DNA of 34,468 nt from contig NZ_JNWZ01000076.1 of assembly GCF_000716545.1 (NCBI RefSeq), positions 1-34,468 of the forward strand, in the 5' to 3' direction. Made by a program: the position numbers and the translations under genes. Shown here one piece after another: positions 15,797-23,944 of this stretch. Position 1 is the stretch's first letter; each line of letters starts with the position of its first letter. The stretch is from Kitasatospora phosalacinea. Lineage in GTDB: Bacteria; Actinomycetota; Actinomycetes; Streptomycetales; Streptomycetaceae. The notes beneath the pieces were generated by a model. That model did no database searches, was not told the DNA's origin, and saw only the letters and a list, made by a program, of their open reading frames with translations.

Positions 15797-16279
15797 GTGG
15801 GCGAGGCGGACGGGACCGGGCGGCGGGACCCGGCGGTGGTGGGCGAGTTCGTGGAGCGGTTCGCCGCCGTGCTGGTGGACGCCGGGTTCCCGCGGATGCC
15901 CGCCCGGGTGTTCACCGCCCTGCTGACCTCCGACTCCGGGCGGCTGACCTCCGCCGAGCTCGGCGAGCTGCTCCAGGTCTCCCCCGCCGCGGTCTCCGGC
16001 GCGGTCCGCTACCTGGTGCCCGTCGGCCTGGTCGGCCGGGAACGCGAACCCGGCTCGCGCCGCGACCGCTACCGCGTCCACGACCACGTCTGGTACGAGC
16101 TCACCGCCAGCCGGGACCGCACCCTGGCCCGCTGGGAGACCGGCCTGACCGAGGGCATCGAGGCACTCGGCCCGGACACCCCGGCCGGGCGACGGCTCGC
16201 CGAGTCGCTGGACTTCTTCGGCTTCCTGCGGGCGGAACTGCCCCTGCTGATGGAACGCTGGCGCGCCAGCCGTAGCTGA
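15797..16279 (+). CDS. MarR/GbsR-type transcriptional regulator
   Basis: A 160-residue winged-helix protein. The HTH reads LTSAELGELLQVSPAAVSGA (about residues 50-70), followed by the wing around REREPGSRRDRYRV. The C-terminal helices would form the dimer interface. I chose GTG 15797, preceded by GAGGAAGG (15780-15787); the open frame extends further upstream but into the promoter region and the ATPase gene. It is divergent from the ABC exporter and probably represses it; a small dyad lies between them. Confidence 0.8.
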   Translation: MGEADGTGRRDPAVVGEFVERFAAVLVDAGFPRMPARVFTALLTSDSGRLTSAELGELLQVSPAAVSGAVRYLVPVGLVGREREPGSRRDRYRVHDHVWYELTASRDRTLARWETGLTEGIEALGPDTPAGRRLAESLDFFGFLRAELPLLMERWRASRS

Positions 16280-16315
16280 CGGCCGGTCAGCCGCCCGGGG
16301 CCGGGCCCTCGGACG

Positions 16316-16966
16316 TCACCGCAGCTGTTCGTACCGGTACGCCCGCACCAGGCCGTCCCTCGTGAACCTCACCCGGGGCCCGCGGCCCGCCCACAGCGGG
16401 AGCGAGAGGACCAGCAGGGTGAGCGCGGCGAGCAGGCCCGCGGACCAGCCCAGGGTGCCGGTGGGGTCCGGGACGCCCACGACCGGGTTCTGCCGGCCGT
16501 CCGGGTCGTAGGTGACGTCGAGGCGGTCGCCGACCTCGAACCGCTCGCAGGGGGCGAGCTCCCGGGGGACGTCCCGGCCGTCGTCGGTGCGCAGCAGGCA
16601 GGACGAGTCCGCCGCCCGGTGGTCGTCGGCGCGGACCTCGGTGACCACCGCTGCGGCCCGTTCCCCGTGCCGCTCCAGGATGGTGGAGCGGACCGCGTCG
16701 GAACCGACGAGGCCGAGCCCGAAGGTCAGCAGGAGGGCGATCCAGCCCGCGACGTGGCCGCGCCGGGTGCGGAAGCCGAGCGTGACGACCGTGCCCAGGG
16801 TGATCGTCCAGGCCGCGCACACCATCCCCTCGAACCCCGGCGACCGGCCGAGCCACCAGGCCTGGAGGCCGCTCAGGAGACAGCCGCCGTACAGCGTCAG
16901 CAGCGCGTACAGCGTCCAGCGCAGCGGCGCGCGGTGGGGCAGCTGACCCGCCCGGTCGTCCTTCAT
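16316..16966 (-). CDS. DUF3592-like membrane protein
   Basis: A 216-residue protein with four hydrophobic segments, three near the N terminus (about 15-95) and one near the C terminus (about 170-192). Between them is a beta-rich extracytoplasmic part including AAVVTEVRADDH, two cysteines, and VGDRLDVTYDPDGRQNPVV, a pattern typical of DUF3592 proteins. Function is unknown. ATG 16966 is preceded by a G-rich ribosome-binding-like stretch; an upstream in-frame ATG at 17014 is less likely. It lies 57 bases downstream of the TolB-like gene on the same strand. Confidence 0.65.
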   Translation of the reverse strand: MKDDRAGQLPHRAPLRWTLYALLTLYGGCLLSGLQAWWLGRSPGFEGMVCAAWTITLGTVVTLGFRTRRGHVAGWIALLLTFGLGLVGSDAVRSTILERHGERAAAVVTEVRADDHRAADSSCLLRTDDGRDVPRELAPCERFEVGDRLDVTYDPDGRQNPVVGVPDPTGTLGWSAGLLAALTLLVLSLPLWAGRGPRVRFTRDGLVRAYRYEQLR

Positions 16967-17023
16967 CTTCCGTCCCCCCGGCTGTTGTTCGGGCAGGGAC
17001 GACACTCCCGGCACGGCCCGCTG

Positions 17024-18112
17024 TCAGCCCAGGTAGGCGGGGGCGACCGCGGAGCGGGTCAGGACGGCGGGGGTGCCGGTGCCGTCGGCGGGGACGGTCC
17101 ACAGGTCGGAGCCGTAGTCGCCGGGCATCGAGTACAGCAGGGTGCGGTCGTCGGACCACAGCGCCTGGTCGTCGATGTCGCGCTGCTCGGCGGTCGCGGT
17201 CTCGGTCATGGTGGCCAGGTCCAGCACGTACAGCCGCCAGGGCGCGGCCGGGTCGACGCCCTCCACCCGCTTCTTGTAGGCGACGCGGGTGCCGTCGGGC
17301 GAGAGCGAGGGGCACTCGACGTTCTGGTGCAGGGTGGTGAGGGTGCGGGCGGCGAGGTCGCCCTTGACCAGGTGGGTCCGGCCGCCGGTGGCGACCGTCG
17401 CGTAGAAGGCGTCGTCGTCGGCGAAGGTGACGCCCCAGACGTTGACGTCGGAGGCCTGCACCGGGTGCCCGTCCTCGACCAGTTGGAAGTTCTCCAGGTT
17501 GTCGTGGAACTGCCAGCTGCGGGTGTCGACGATCGCGGTGCGGGTGGAGAAGTTCGTGCCCGCGTACGAGTCGCCGCTGACGAACACCGTCCAGCCGACC
17601 AGGTGCCCGGACGGCGAGACCCGGGCCCGGGTCGGGATGCCCGGCGCGGGGAAGCGCCGGACCTCGTGCAGCGAGGCGTCCAGCACCGAGGCGTGGTAGG
17701 TGTCGTCCAGGGCGCCGTGCTCGGCCTGCAGGCAGATGCCGGTGCCCGCGGCGGCGTGGAAGCGCAGGCACGTGACACCGGACGCGGTGCGCGGGCCGTC
17801 CGGGTCGTCGGCGGGCACCGCGGCGATCTCGTCGCGGTGCGGGCCCCAGGCCAGGTTGCGCACCAGCAGTCGGCGGCCGCCCGCGGCGTCGAGCGAGAGC
17901 GTGCCCTCGTGCACCGGCGGCCCGCCCGCCTGCTCCTGGTCGCGCCGGTCGGCGCGGTCCGCGGCGTACCGGACGGCGCCGATGCCGACACCGGCCAGCA
18001 GCAGCACCGCGACCAGCAGCACGAGGAGTTTGCGGCGCAGCGGGGAGGGGTCCTCCGGCCCGGGCGCGGGCGCCTCGGCGGGGACGGGGTCGACGGTGGC
18101 GGGAGCGGTCAT
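17024..18112 (-). CDS. Membrane-anchored TolB/WD40-like beta-propeller protein
   Basis: A 362-residue protein with a short Pro-rich cytoplasmic N terminus, one transmembrane segment (LLVLLVAVLLLAGVGIGAV, about 30-48) and a long extracytoplasmic domain. That domain has repeated propeller-type elements such as ARVSPSGHLVGWTVF, PSLSPDGTRVAYKK and ALWSDDRTLLYSMP. These are the usual blades of TolB-like propellers, which bind proteins or ligands at the cell surface. No enzymatic motif is visible. The start is ATG 18112, 23 bases after the MFS gene, so the two are probably co-transcribed. Confidence 0.75.
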   Translation of the reverse strand: MTAPATVDPVPAEAPAPGPEDPSPLRRKLLVLLVAVLLLAGVGIGAVRYAADRADRRDQEQAGGPPVHEGTLSLDAAGGRRLLVRNLAWGPHRDEIAAVPADDPDGPRTASGVTCLRFHAAAGTGICLQAEHGALDDTYHASVLDASLHEVRRFPAPGIPTRARVSPSGHLVGWTVFVSGDSYAGTNFSTRTAIVDTRSWQFHDNLENFQLVEDGHPVQASDVNVWGVTFADDDAFYATVATGGRTHLVKGDLAARTLTTLHQNVECPSLSPDGTRVAYKKRVEGVDPAAPWRLYVLDLATMTETATAEQRDIDDQALWSDDRTLLYSMPGDYGSDLWTVPADGTGTPAVLTRSAVAPAYLG

Positions 18113-18135
18113 GGGGAGGCCCTCCGGGCGGGTGT

Positions 18136-19437
18136 TCAGCGGGTGGCGGCGGGGGTCGCGGGGCGCAGCAGGAGGGTCGCGGCGAGGGCGGTCGCGGCCA
18201 GCGCCGCCGCGGTGACGGCGAGCGCGGGGCGGGGGCCCCAGAGCGACCAGGCGGCGCCGAAGGCCAGCGAGCAGGTGAAGCGGGCCAGCGCCTGCCCGGT
18301 GCCGACCAGGGCCTGGCCGGCGCCCTGCTGCCCGTCGGGGACGGTGGCGGCGGTGGCGGCGGCCAGCACGCCGTCGGTGGCGGCGTAGAAGGTGCCGTGC
18401 AGCAGCAGGACCGCTGCCGCGGCGACCGCGCCGTGCAGCGGGGACAGCACGACGGCGTAGCCGCCCAGCAGGACGGCGTGGCCGAGCAGGAACAGGGTGC
18501 GGCGGCCGATCCGGTCGGCGAGCAGGCCGAGCGGGACGGCCAGCAGCAGGAACACCGCGGCGGTGCCCAGCGGCAGCAGCGGGAACAGGTGCGCGGGCAG
18601 GTCGAGTTCGCGCTGCAGCAGCAGGTACAGGAAGGAGTCGCTGACGGTGGTGAGGCCGAGCAGCACGGCGGCCAGGGTGAGTCGGCGCAGCGCGGGCCTG
18701 CGCAGCAGCGCCAGCGCGTCGCGCAGCGTGGGCTTGGGCGCGGCCGGGTCGGTCACCGGCAGGCCGGCCCGGGTGATCCGGCCGGGGACGAACAGCACCA
18801 GCAGCAGCACGCCGAGCACCGCGACGCAGCCGGAGACCGTGAACACCGCGCCGTAGGAGGCGCGTTCGGCCCGGTCGTCGGTGATCCGCAGCACGGCGAA
18901 GGCCAGCAGCGGGCCGATCAGCGCGCCGGTGGTGTCCATCGCGCGGTGCACGCCGAACGCCCGGCCGCGGTGCTCGGGGGCGGTGGACAGCGAGATCATC
19001 GCGTCGCGCGGGGCGGTGCGCAGGCCCTTGCCGGTGCGGTCCACCGCCAGGACGCCGCTGATCAGCGGCAGGGTGTGGACGAGCAGCAGCAGCGGTTTGC
19101 ACAGCGCCGACAGGCCGTAGCCGAGCCCGGCGACCAGTTTGTGGCCGCGGCCGCCGCGGTCGGCGAGGTGGCCGCCGAGCAGCCGCACCAGCGCGCCGAC
19201 ACCGTTGTTGATGCCGTCGAGCAGGCCGAAGCCGAGCGGGGACAGGCCCAGCGCGGTGACCACGTACAGCGGCAGGACCGCGCTGACCATCTCGGAGGAG
19301 ACGTCGGTGACCAGGCTGACCGCGCCGAGCGCGAGCACGGTGCCGGGGACGGCGGCGGCCCGCCGCCCCGGACGCGGGTCCGGGGCGGCGTCCGCGGCGC
19401 GGTCACTCTTCGTGGAGCGGGCGTCCGCGAGGTACAT
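18136..19437 (-). CDS. MFS transporter
   Basis: A 433-residue major facilitator protein with about twelve hydrophobic segments. The loop 2-3 region reads RLLGGHLADRGGRGHKL, the MFS motif A equivalent, and a second copy in the C-terminal half is PLGLLADRIGRRTLFLLGH. A distinctive DRTGKGLRTAPRDAMI segment occurs in the first half, seen in a group of actinobacterial MFS proteins. Substrate unknown. ATG 19437 comes six bases after the stop of the secreted phosphatase gene; it is followed by the TolB-like gene, suggesting a phosphatase-MFS-TolB operon. Confidence 0.85.
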   Translation of the reverse strand: MYLADARSTKSDRAADAAPDPRPGRRAAAVPGTVLALGAVSLVTDVSSEMVSAVLPLYVVTALGLSPLGFGLLDGINNGVGALVRLLGGHLADRGGRGHKLVAGLGYGLSALCKPLLLLVHTLPLISGVLAVDRTGKGLRTAPRDAMISLSTAPEHRGRAFGVHRAMDTTGALIGPLLAFAVLRITDDRAERASYGAVFTVSGCVAVLGVLLLVLFVPGRITRAGLPVTDPAAPKPTLRDALALLRRPALRRLTLAAVLLGLTTVSDSFLYLLLQRELDLPAHLFPLLPLGTAAVFLLLAVPLGLLADRIGRRTLFLLGHAVLLGGYAVVLSPLHGAVAAAAVLLLHGTFYAATDGVLAAATAATVPDGQQGAGQALVGTGQALARFTCSLAFGAAWSLWGPRPALAVTAAALAATALAATLLLRPATPAATR

Positions 19438-19443
19438 CGGGCG

Positions 19444-20337
19444 TCAGTTCCAGATGCCGGTGATGTCGGTGGCGGAGGCGGCGTTGCCGGCGTGGGTGCT
19501 CAGGCCGGCCAGGTCCTCCAGGGTGCGCAGCACGTTGTAGTGGTTGTAGGTGGTGGCGCTGCTGGAGCCCGGGGTGACGTGCTGGCCGTAGACCAGGGTC
19601 GGGATCCGGTTGCCGGAGAGGCTGTTGTCCTCGTCGAAGGTGACGATGAGGATGCTGTTGTGGGTCTGCGCCCAGGTCGCGTACGCGCCGAGGTTGTTCT
19701 TGATCCAGGTGTCGCCGGTGCTCACCGAGCAGTCGTGCATGTCGCTGCACAGGTTCGGCACCACGAAGGAGACCTTCGGCAGCTTGGTGTAGTCGGTGGG
19801 GAACTGCGCCATGGTGTACGCGGTGTTGGTCGGCACGTTGGAGAAGCCGAACCACGGGTTGTGCTTCTGCGCGTACTTGGTGCTGGAGTTGGAACAGACG
19901 GTGGAGCCCTGGCTGGGCAGGCCCTCGTTGTACGAGCCCCAGCTCTTGCCCGCGGCGATCAGCTCGGAGGCCAGGTTGGGCGCGGTCTTCGAGCCGACGG
20001 TGACGCAGCTGTCGTCGGTGCGGCCCTGGTTGGAGCCGGAGAACAGCATGTAGTAGTTCGGCTCCGACGGGTGGGTCAGACCGTAGGACTGGGTCAGGTT
20101 GGCGCCGCCGGCCTTGAGCGTGTTGTTCAGGTACGGGGCGCTGGAGCCGCCGATGACCTGGCTGTACGCGTGGTTCTCCATCACCACGACGACCACGTGG
20201 TCGGGGGTGGGCAGGCCGGCGGCCTGCGCGGTGGAGCCGGTGGCGGCCCACAGGCCGAGCGAGGCGGCGGTCAGGGCGACGGCGCTGCCGATCGCGGTCA
20301 GGCGGCGCTTGGCGCGGCTGCCGAGCTGAACGGACAT
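19444..20337 (-). CDS. Secreted phosphoesterase (alkaline/acid phosphatase superfamily, AcpA-like)
   Basis: A 297-residue exported enzyme. A clear signal peptide (charged n-region with KRR, hydrophobic core, cleavage near AQAAG about residues 40-41) precedes the catalytic domain. HVVVVVMENHAYSQVIG, THPSEPNYYMLFSG and ILIVTFDEDNS are the metal- and phosphate-binding motifs of the phosphoesterase/AcpA superfamily. It should hydrolyse phosphate esters outside the cell. ATG 20337 is preceded by GGAGGACCTCCGCC. The MFS and TolB-like genes follow. A weak PHO-box-like pair of repeats is noted upstream. Confidence 0.85.
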   Translation of the reverse strand: MSVQLGSRAKRRLTAIGSAVALTAASLGLWAATGSTAQAAGLPTPDHVVVVVMENHAYSQVIGGSSAPYLNNTLKAGGANLTQSYGLTHPSEPNYYMLFSGSNQGRTDDSCVTVGSKTAPNLASELIAAGKSWGSYNEGLPSQGSTVCSNSSTKYAQKHNPWFGFSNVPTNTAYTMAQFPTDYTKLPKVSFVVPNLCSDMHDCSVSTGDTWIKNNLGAYATWAQTHNSILIVTFDEDNSLSGNRIPTLVYGQHVTPGSSSATTYNHYNVLRTLEDLAGLSTHAGNAASATDITGIWN

Positions 20338-20623
20338 GGCGGAGGTCCTCCGGGGAGAAGCAATGTACGGGACAAGGGTGGTGGAGCGCCGGAAACGCTA
20401 GGGCCGGGTCCGTGACCGCCGAATGCCGCCCGACATGAAGAAAAGGCGAACGGTTGGCTGTGCAACTCCGGCCCGCCAGCGCTTTTCGGCCAGCCGGGCG
20501 ACGCTTCTCACACCTGTCCCGATTGACCCGGCTCGGACGGACATGGTGGGATTCCCACGGCCCGGCGGCGGCACCGGCGCGGGCCCGCACCGAGCGGAAC
20601 GGACGGGGAGGGCCGAGCACCAC
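20338..20623. other. Divergent non-coding region between phosphatase and cobalamin-type gene
   Basis: On the minus strand TTCGGC, 17 bases, then TAGCGT (20400-20395) could be the phosphatase promoter. Farther up, GTTCGCC and CTTCATG lie in register 11 bases apart (20451-20430), reminiscent of a PHO box. GTTGGCTGTGCAAC (20452-20465) contains a GTTG/CAAC dyad. I looked for a cobalamin riboswitch and saw none. Confidence 0.3.
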
Positions 20624-22117
20624 GTGGACGGCGCACCCCACCCCCCGGCGCGCGCCCCCCGGGTCGTGCTCGGCCTCGGTCTGCGGCGCGGCACCCCCGC
20701 CGCCGAACTGCTGCGCGCCGCCGACGCGGCCCTCGCCGCCCTCGGCCTCGACCGCACCGCCGTGATCCGCGTCGCCACCCTCGACAGCAAACTGTTCGAA
20801 CCCGGACTGTGCGCTGCGGCACGGGAGTTGGGCGTCCCGCTGTCCGGTCACCCGGCCGCCGTGCTGGCCGCCGTGCCGGTGGCCGGCGGCTCCGCCCGGG
20901 TCGCCGCCGCGGTCGGCACCCCCAGCGTCGCCGAGGCCGCCGCGCTCGCCTCGGCCGGGCCCGGCGCACGCCTGCTCGCCCCGCGCACCGCCACGGCCTC
21001 GGCCACCGCGGCGCTCGCCGTCCCGCCCCCGCCCCCGGCCCCGGCCCCGCCCCCAGGAGGACAACAGGTGAACCAGCAGCCCGATCTGCGCCATCACGGC
21101 GACGCCGAAGTGCGCTCCGCCGGGCTGGTCGACCTCGCCGTGAACGTCCGCACCGGCACCCCGCCGGCCTGGCTGCGCGAACGCCTCGCCGCGACGCTCA
21201 CCGACCTCGCCGCCTACCCCGACGGCGCGGCGGCCCGCGCCGCCGTCGCCGCCCGGCACGGCCGGCCGGTCGGCGAGGTGCTGCTCACCGCGGGCGCGGC
21301 CGAGGCGTTCGTGCTGCTCGCCCGCGTCCTGCGGCCGCGCCGCGCGGTGGTCGTGCACCCCCAGTTCACCGAGCCCGAGGCGGCGCTGCGCGACGCCGGG
21401 CACACCGTCCACCGCGTCCTGCTCACGCCGGAGCGGGGCTTCCGGCTGCCGCCCGGGGCGGTCCCCGAGGACGCCGACCTGGTGGTGGTCGGCAACCCCA
21501 CCAACCCCACCTCAGTCCTCCACCCGGCCGCCGCCCTCGCCGAGTTGGCCCGGCCCGGGCGCACCCTGGTCGTCGACGAGGCCTTCATGGACACCGACCC
21601 CGGCGAGCCCCAGAGCCTGGCCGCCGTCCGCGGCCTGCCCGGCGACGTGGTCGTGCTGCGCAGCCTCACCAAGACCTGGGGCCTGGCCGGCCTGCGGGTC
21701 GGCTACCTGCTCGCCCCGGCCCCGCTGGTCTCCGCGCTCGCCGCCGCGCAGCCGCTCTGGCCGGTCTCCACGCCCGCCCTGGCCGCCGCCGAACTCTGCT
21801 CCGGCCCCGCCGCCCTCGCCGAGGCCGACCGCGCCGCGCGCACCACCGCCGCCCACCGCGCCCACCTGCTGGCCGGCCTCGCCGCCGTTCCCGGCGTCCG
21901 CGTCCACGGCACCCCCGCCGCGTCCTTCGTCCTGGTCCACCTCGCCGGCGCCGCCGCCGTCCGCACCCGCCTGCGCGAAGCCGGCTACGCCGTCCGCCGG
22001 GGCGACACCTTCCCCGGCCTCGGCCCCGACTGGCTCCGCATCGCGGTCCGCGACCCGGCCACCACCGACGCCTTCCTCAGCGCCCTGCGGGCCGCGCTCC
22101 CCGGAGCCGGGCGCTGA
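20624..22117 (+). CDS. CbiG C-terminal domain fused to CobC-like PLP aminotransferase (Rv2231c family)
   Basis: A 497-residue two-domain protein. Residues about 12-120 match the CbiG C-terminal domain (VVLGLGLRRGTPAAELL, IRVATLDSKLFEPGL, ELGVPLSGHPAAVL). After a Pro/Ala-rich linker, residues about 149-490 form a class I/II PLP-dependent aminotransferase like CobC: VVVGNPTNPTSVLHP, VVDEAFMD and SLTKTWGLAGLRVGY with the Schiff-base Lys. These domains belong to cobalamin biosynthesis (precorrin lactone opening; aminopropanol-phosphate arm). GTG 20624 follows GGGGAGG by 11 bases; the frame is open farther upstream but without a better start. A strong internal start at 21068 could yield CobC alone. 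No other cobalamin gene lies in this window. Confidence 0.8.
   Translation: MDGAPHPPARAPRVVLGLGLRRGTPAAELLRAADAALAALGLDRTAVIRVATLDSKLFEPGLCAAARELGVPLSGHPAAVLAAVPVAGGSARVAAAVGTPSVAEAAALASAGPGARLLAPRTATASATAALAVPPPPPAPAPPPGGQQVNQQPDLRHHGDAEVRSAGLVDLAVNVRTGTPPAWLRERLAATLTDLAAYPDGAAARAAVAARHGRPVGEVLLTAGAAEAFVLLARVLRPRRAVVVHPQFTEPEAALRDAGHTVHRVLLTPERGFRLPPGAVPEDADLVVVGNPTNPTSVLHPAAALAELARPGRTLVVDEAFMDTDPGEPQSLAAVRGLPGDVVVLRSLTKTWGLAGLRVGYLLAPAPLVSALAAAQPLWPVSTPALAAAELCSGPAALAEADRAARTTAAHRAHLLAGLAAVPGVRVHGTPAASFVLVHLAGAAAVRTRLREAGYAVRRGDTFPGLGPDWLRIAVRDPATTDAFLSALRAALPGAGR
21056..21070 (+). promoter_or_regulatory. Internal ribosome-binding site and GTG start for the CobC half
   Basis: GGAGG (21056-21060) is seven bases before an in-frame GTG (21068), exactly at the junction between the CbiG-C linker and the CobC-like domain. 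It is the best ribosome-binding site in the whole gene. Confidence 0.6.
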
Positions 22118-22316
22118 CCACGCGCCTGCGCAGCCGGTAGTACCGCGCCACCAGGACGCCGATCAGCGGCGCCAGCAGGAGCGCCGGGGCGGAGAACGCG
22201 GCGGCCGGCGAGTGCCCGGTGGCCAGCGAGACGGCGAACCAGACGGCGTACAGGACGAGGAAGACGAAGACCGGCCACAGCAGCGCCCGGCGCGGAGAGA
22301 TGACCTGGTTGCCCAT
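22077..22316 (-). CDS. Small membrane protein, hypothetical
   Basis: A 79-residue protein beginning MGNQVISPRRALLWPVF with two hydrophobic segments (about 11-33 and 38-60) and a basic C terminus rich in Arg. No family recognised. ATG 22316 is preceded by AAGGACAG. It is tail-to-tail with the CobC gene and overlaps its last 41 bases. The tiny gene at 22382-22516 lies 65 bases upstream on the same strand. Confidence 0.6.
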   Translation of the reverse strand: MGNQVISPRRALLWPVFVFLVLYAVWFAVSLATGHSPAAAFSAPALLLAPLIGVLVARYYRLRRRVVSARLRGARPAGR

Positions 22317-22381
22317 CGGGTCTGTCCTTTCGAAGCGGAACGTCCGTGCCCCCACCCGCCACCCGCGCGGCCGACTGCCGG

Positions 22382-22516
22382 CTACCGGCTCGAGGAGCGC
22401 CTGCGCGCCCTGCGCCGCGCGAAGAACCCGTTCCCGGACGAGGACCGGCTCCACTTGGAGAGGACCTCCAGCGCGGCGGCCGCCACGACGAGCAGGACGG
22501 ACCAGAAGGTGGACAC
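22382..22516 (-). CDS. Very small membrane protein (44 aa), hypothetical
   Basis: GTG 22516 opens a 44-codon frame: one hydrophobic helix (FWSVLLVVAAAALEVL, about 4-19) followed by a Ser/Arg-rich basic tail. GAGGGGAGCGGAG lies immediately upstream and codon third positions are mostly G or C. The other frames here lack a ribosome-binding site. It could encode a small regulatory or stress membrane peptide; no homologue is recognised. Confidence 0.5.
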   Translation of the reverse strand: MSTFWSVLLVVAAAALEVLSKWSRSSSGNGFFARRRARRRSSSR

Positions 22517-22555
22517 GCTCCGCTCCCCTCGCCGATCGCCCCGCCGGCGGGAGTG

Positions 22556-22596
22556 CCGGGCGGCTGGTACCGGTTCGGGTGCCCTCGGCCGCCCGG
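22556..22596 (-). terminator. Hairpin after the MOSC gene
   Basis: CCGGGCGGC (22556-22564) pairs perfectly with GCCGCCCGG (22588-22596) across a 23-base loop, just downstream of the MOSC stop codon on the minus strand. Confidence 0.45.
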
Positions 22597-22613
22597 TTCA
22601 TGCTGACCGGACG

Positions 22614-23411
22614 TCAGCCCCCGGCGCCCTCGCCCCGGAGGAGCGTGACCGCGTCCCCCGCCCCGACCGTCCCCGGCGCGAGGACCTGCGCGTACACGCC
22701 CAGGCACGGGAGCGGGGGCATCTCCGGGAGCGGGCGGACGCGGTTCTCCCGGGCGGGGCGGCGCAGGGCCTCCGGGTCGGCCGGGAGGGCGCCGTGCGCC
22801 AGGGTGGGGACCGCGCAGCGGGGGGTGGCGGCGATGACGCGCAGCCGCAGCTCCGGGCCGATCGCGAGCTCGCGGCCGATCCAGGCGTTCTCGGCGTACG
22901 GCGGCCCGTCGTGGTCGATCACCAGGTTGGGGCGGTAGCGGGCGGCGGGGGCGCCGGCCAGGCTCGCGGTGGTGACCAGGTGCAGCGGGGCGAAGTCGAA
23001 GAAGCTGCCGGGTGCCGCCGCCCCGCCGAACTCCTGGACGGTGTACTCGACTTCGGCGTCGATCCCGGCGGCGAGCACCTGCTCGGGCACCGAGCGGCGC
23101 AGCACCGCGCCGTCCGGCCGTCGCGAGATCAGCCGGACGGGCCGGCCGAGCAGCGCGGAGATCCCGGCGTCGTCGAGTCCGTTCCCCTCGGGCCCGGTGA
23201 TCCGCACGCCGCCCGCCGTGCTCGCCGCGCGCAGCGTGAGCAGGCGGCGCCAGGTGCGGGGTTCCTTGGCACTGGCGATCCGGCCGTCGGTGAGGTCGAG
23301 CAGGGCGTACCGGCGGTCGCCGTCGAGGCCGCGCCCGTCGATCCGGGCCCGGGAGAGCTCTTCGCCCAGCAGCGACTTGACGGGGTGGCGGTGGAGCGCG
23401 GTGACGATCAA
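22614..23411 (-). CDS. MOSC-domain protein
   Basis: A 265-residue protein with an N-terminal beta-barrel (MOSC_N; ALHRHPVKSLLGEELSRARI) and a C-terminal MOSC domain holding the conserved cysteine in ATPRCAVPTL. MOSC proteins bind molybdenum cofactor or transfer sulfur; YcbX- and mARC-like members reduce N-hydroxylated compounds. I assign a TTG start at 23411: the alternative upstream frame runs into the HAD gene, a GGAGAGG lies before it, and TTGA overlaps the upstream stop. It is the last gene of a probable four-gene minus-strand operon. Confidence 0.8.
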   Translation of the reverse strand: MIVTALHRHPVKSLLGEELSRARIDGRGLDGDRRYALLDLTDGRIASAKEPRTWRRLLTLRAASTAGGVRITGPEGNGLDDAGISALLGRPVRLISRRPDGAVLRRSVPEQVLAAGIDAEVEYTVQEFGGAAAPGSFFDFAPLHLVTTASLAGAPAARYRPNLVIDHDGPPYAENAWIGRELAIGPELRLRVIAATPRCAVPTLAHGALPADPEALRRPARENRVRPLPEMPPLPCLGVYAQVLAPGTVGAGDAVTLLRGEGAGG

Positions 23412-23944
23412 CTCCGGTTCCTCTCCGCCCAGTCGGTGAGCGCGGCGAAGTCCGCCGGCCGCAGCCCGTACCGGTGGTCGACGGTCAGGGTGAGCGCGGG
23501 GGCGGGGTGGTGGGCGGCGATCCAGGCGGCGTCCCGCGGCGCTGTCTCGTCGTCCACCCAGGCGAACGGCCGCCCGGCGGCCCAGGCCACCAGGTGGCGG
23601 GTCTTCCAGTGCAGCCCGTCCGGGTCGCCGTGGTGCATGGACGGCCAGTCCACGTAAGGGAGTTCCGGTAGGCCGAGGAGCGGCGCGAGGTGCTCGTTCG
23701 CCTCGTCCTTCCAGGTGGTGGCCCAGACGAGGTCGTAGGGCAGCGCGAGCAGCGCGGGCCCGTGCTCGGGGTGCAGCCAGACCCGCAGCGGCCTGGGGTT
23801 GCGGATGCCCTCGGCGCGCTGGCGTTCGCGCCAACTGCGCGCGGGGACGCGGTGGGTGAGGTAGCCCTCGGGGCGGCGGTAGGGGCTGCCGACGTACGGG
23901 GCGAGCGGGCCGTCGACGTCGAGCATCAGCAGCGGGCGGGTCAC
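23408..23944 (-). CDS. HAD-like hydrolase
   Basis: A 178-residue protein starting MTRPLLMLDVDGPLAPY; DVDG is HAD motif I. The C-terminal half has FAWVDDETAPRDAAW, matching the acidic motif IV. The middle TTWKDEANEHLAPLLGLP corresponds to motif II with Thr. This small HAD family is common in Streptomyces as a secondary hydrolase; the substrate is not known. GTG 23944 overlaps the stop of the M48 gene (GTGA) and its own stop overlaps the MOSC start (TTGA), so translation is coupled. Confidence 0.75.
   Translation of the reverse strand: MTRPLLMLDVDGPLAPYVGSPYRRPEGYLTHRVPARSWRERQRAEGIRNPRPLRVWLHPEHGPALLALPYDLVWATTWKDEANEHLAPLLGLPELPYVDWPSMHHGDPDGLHWKTRHLVAWAAGRPFAWVDDETAPRDAAWIAAHHPAPALTLTVDHRYGLRPADFAALTDWAERNRS

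Noticed and set aside
18397..20415. A 672-codon plus-strand frame opposite the MFS and phosphatase genes
   Set aside because: Gln/Gly/Val-rich low-complexity translation; both opposite-strand genes have convincing motifs and starts.
20338..20623. Cobalamin riboswitch before the CbiG-C/CobC gene
   Set aside because: I could not find a B12-box-like element or a convincing multi-stem structure.
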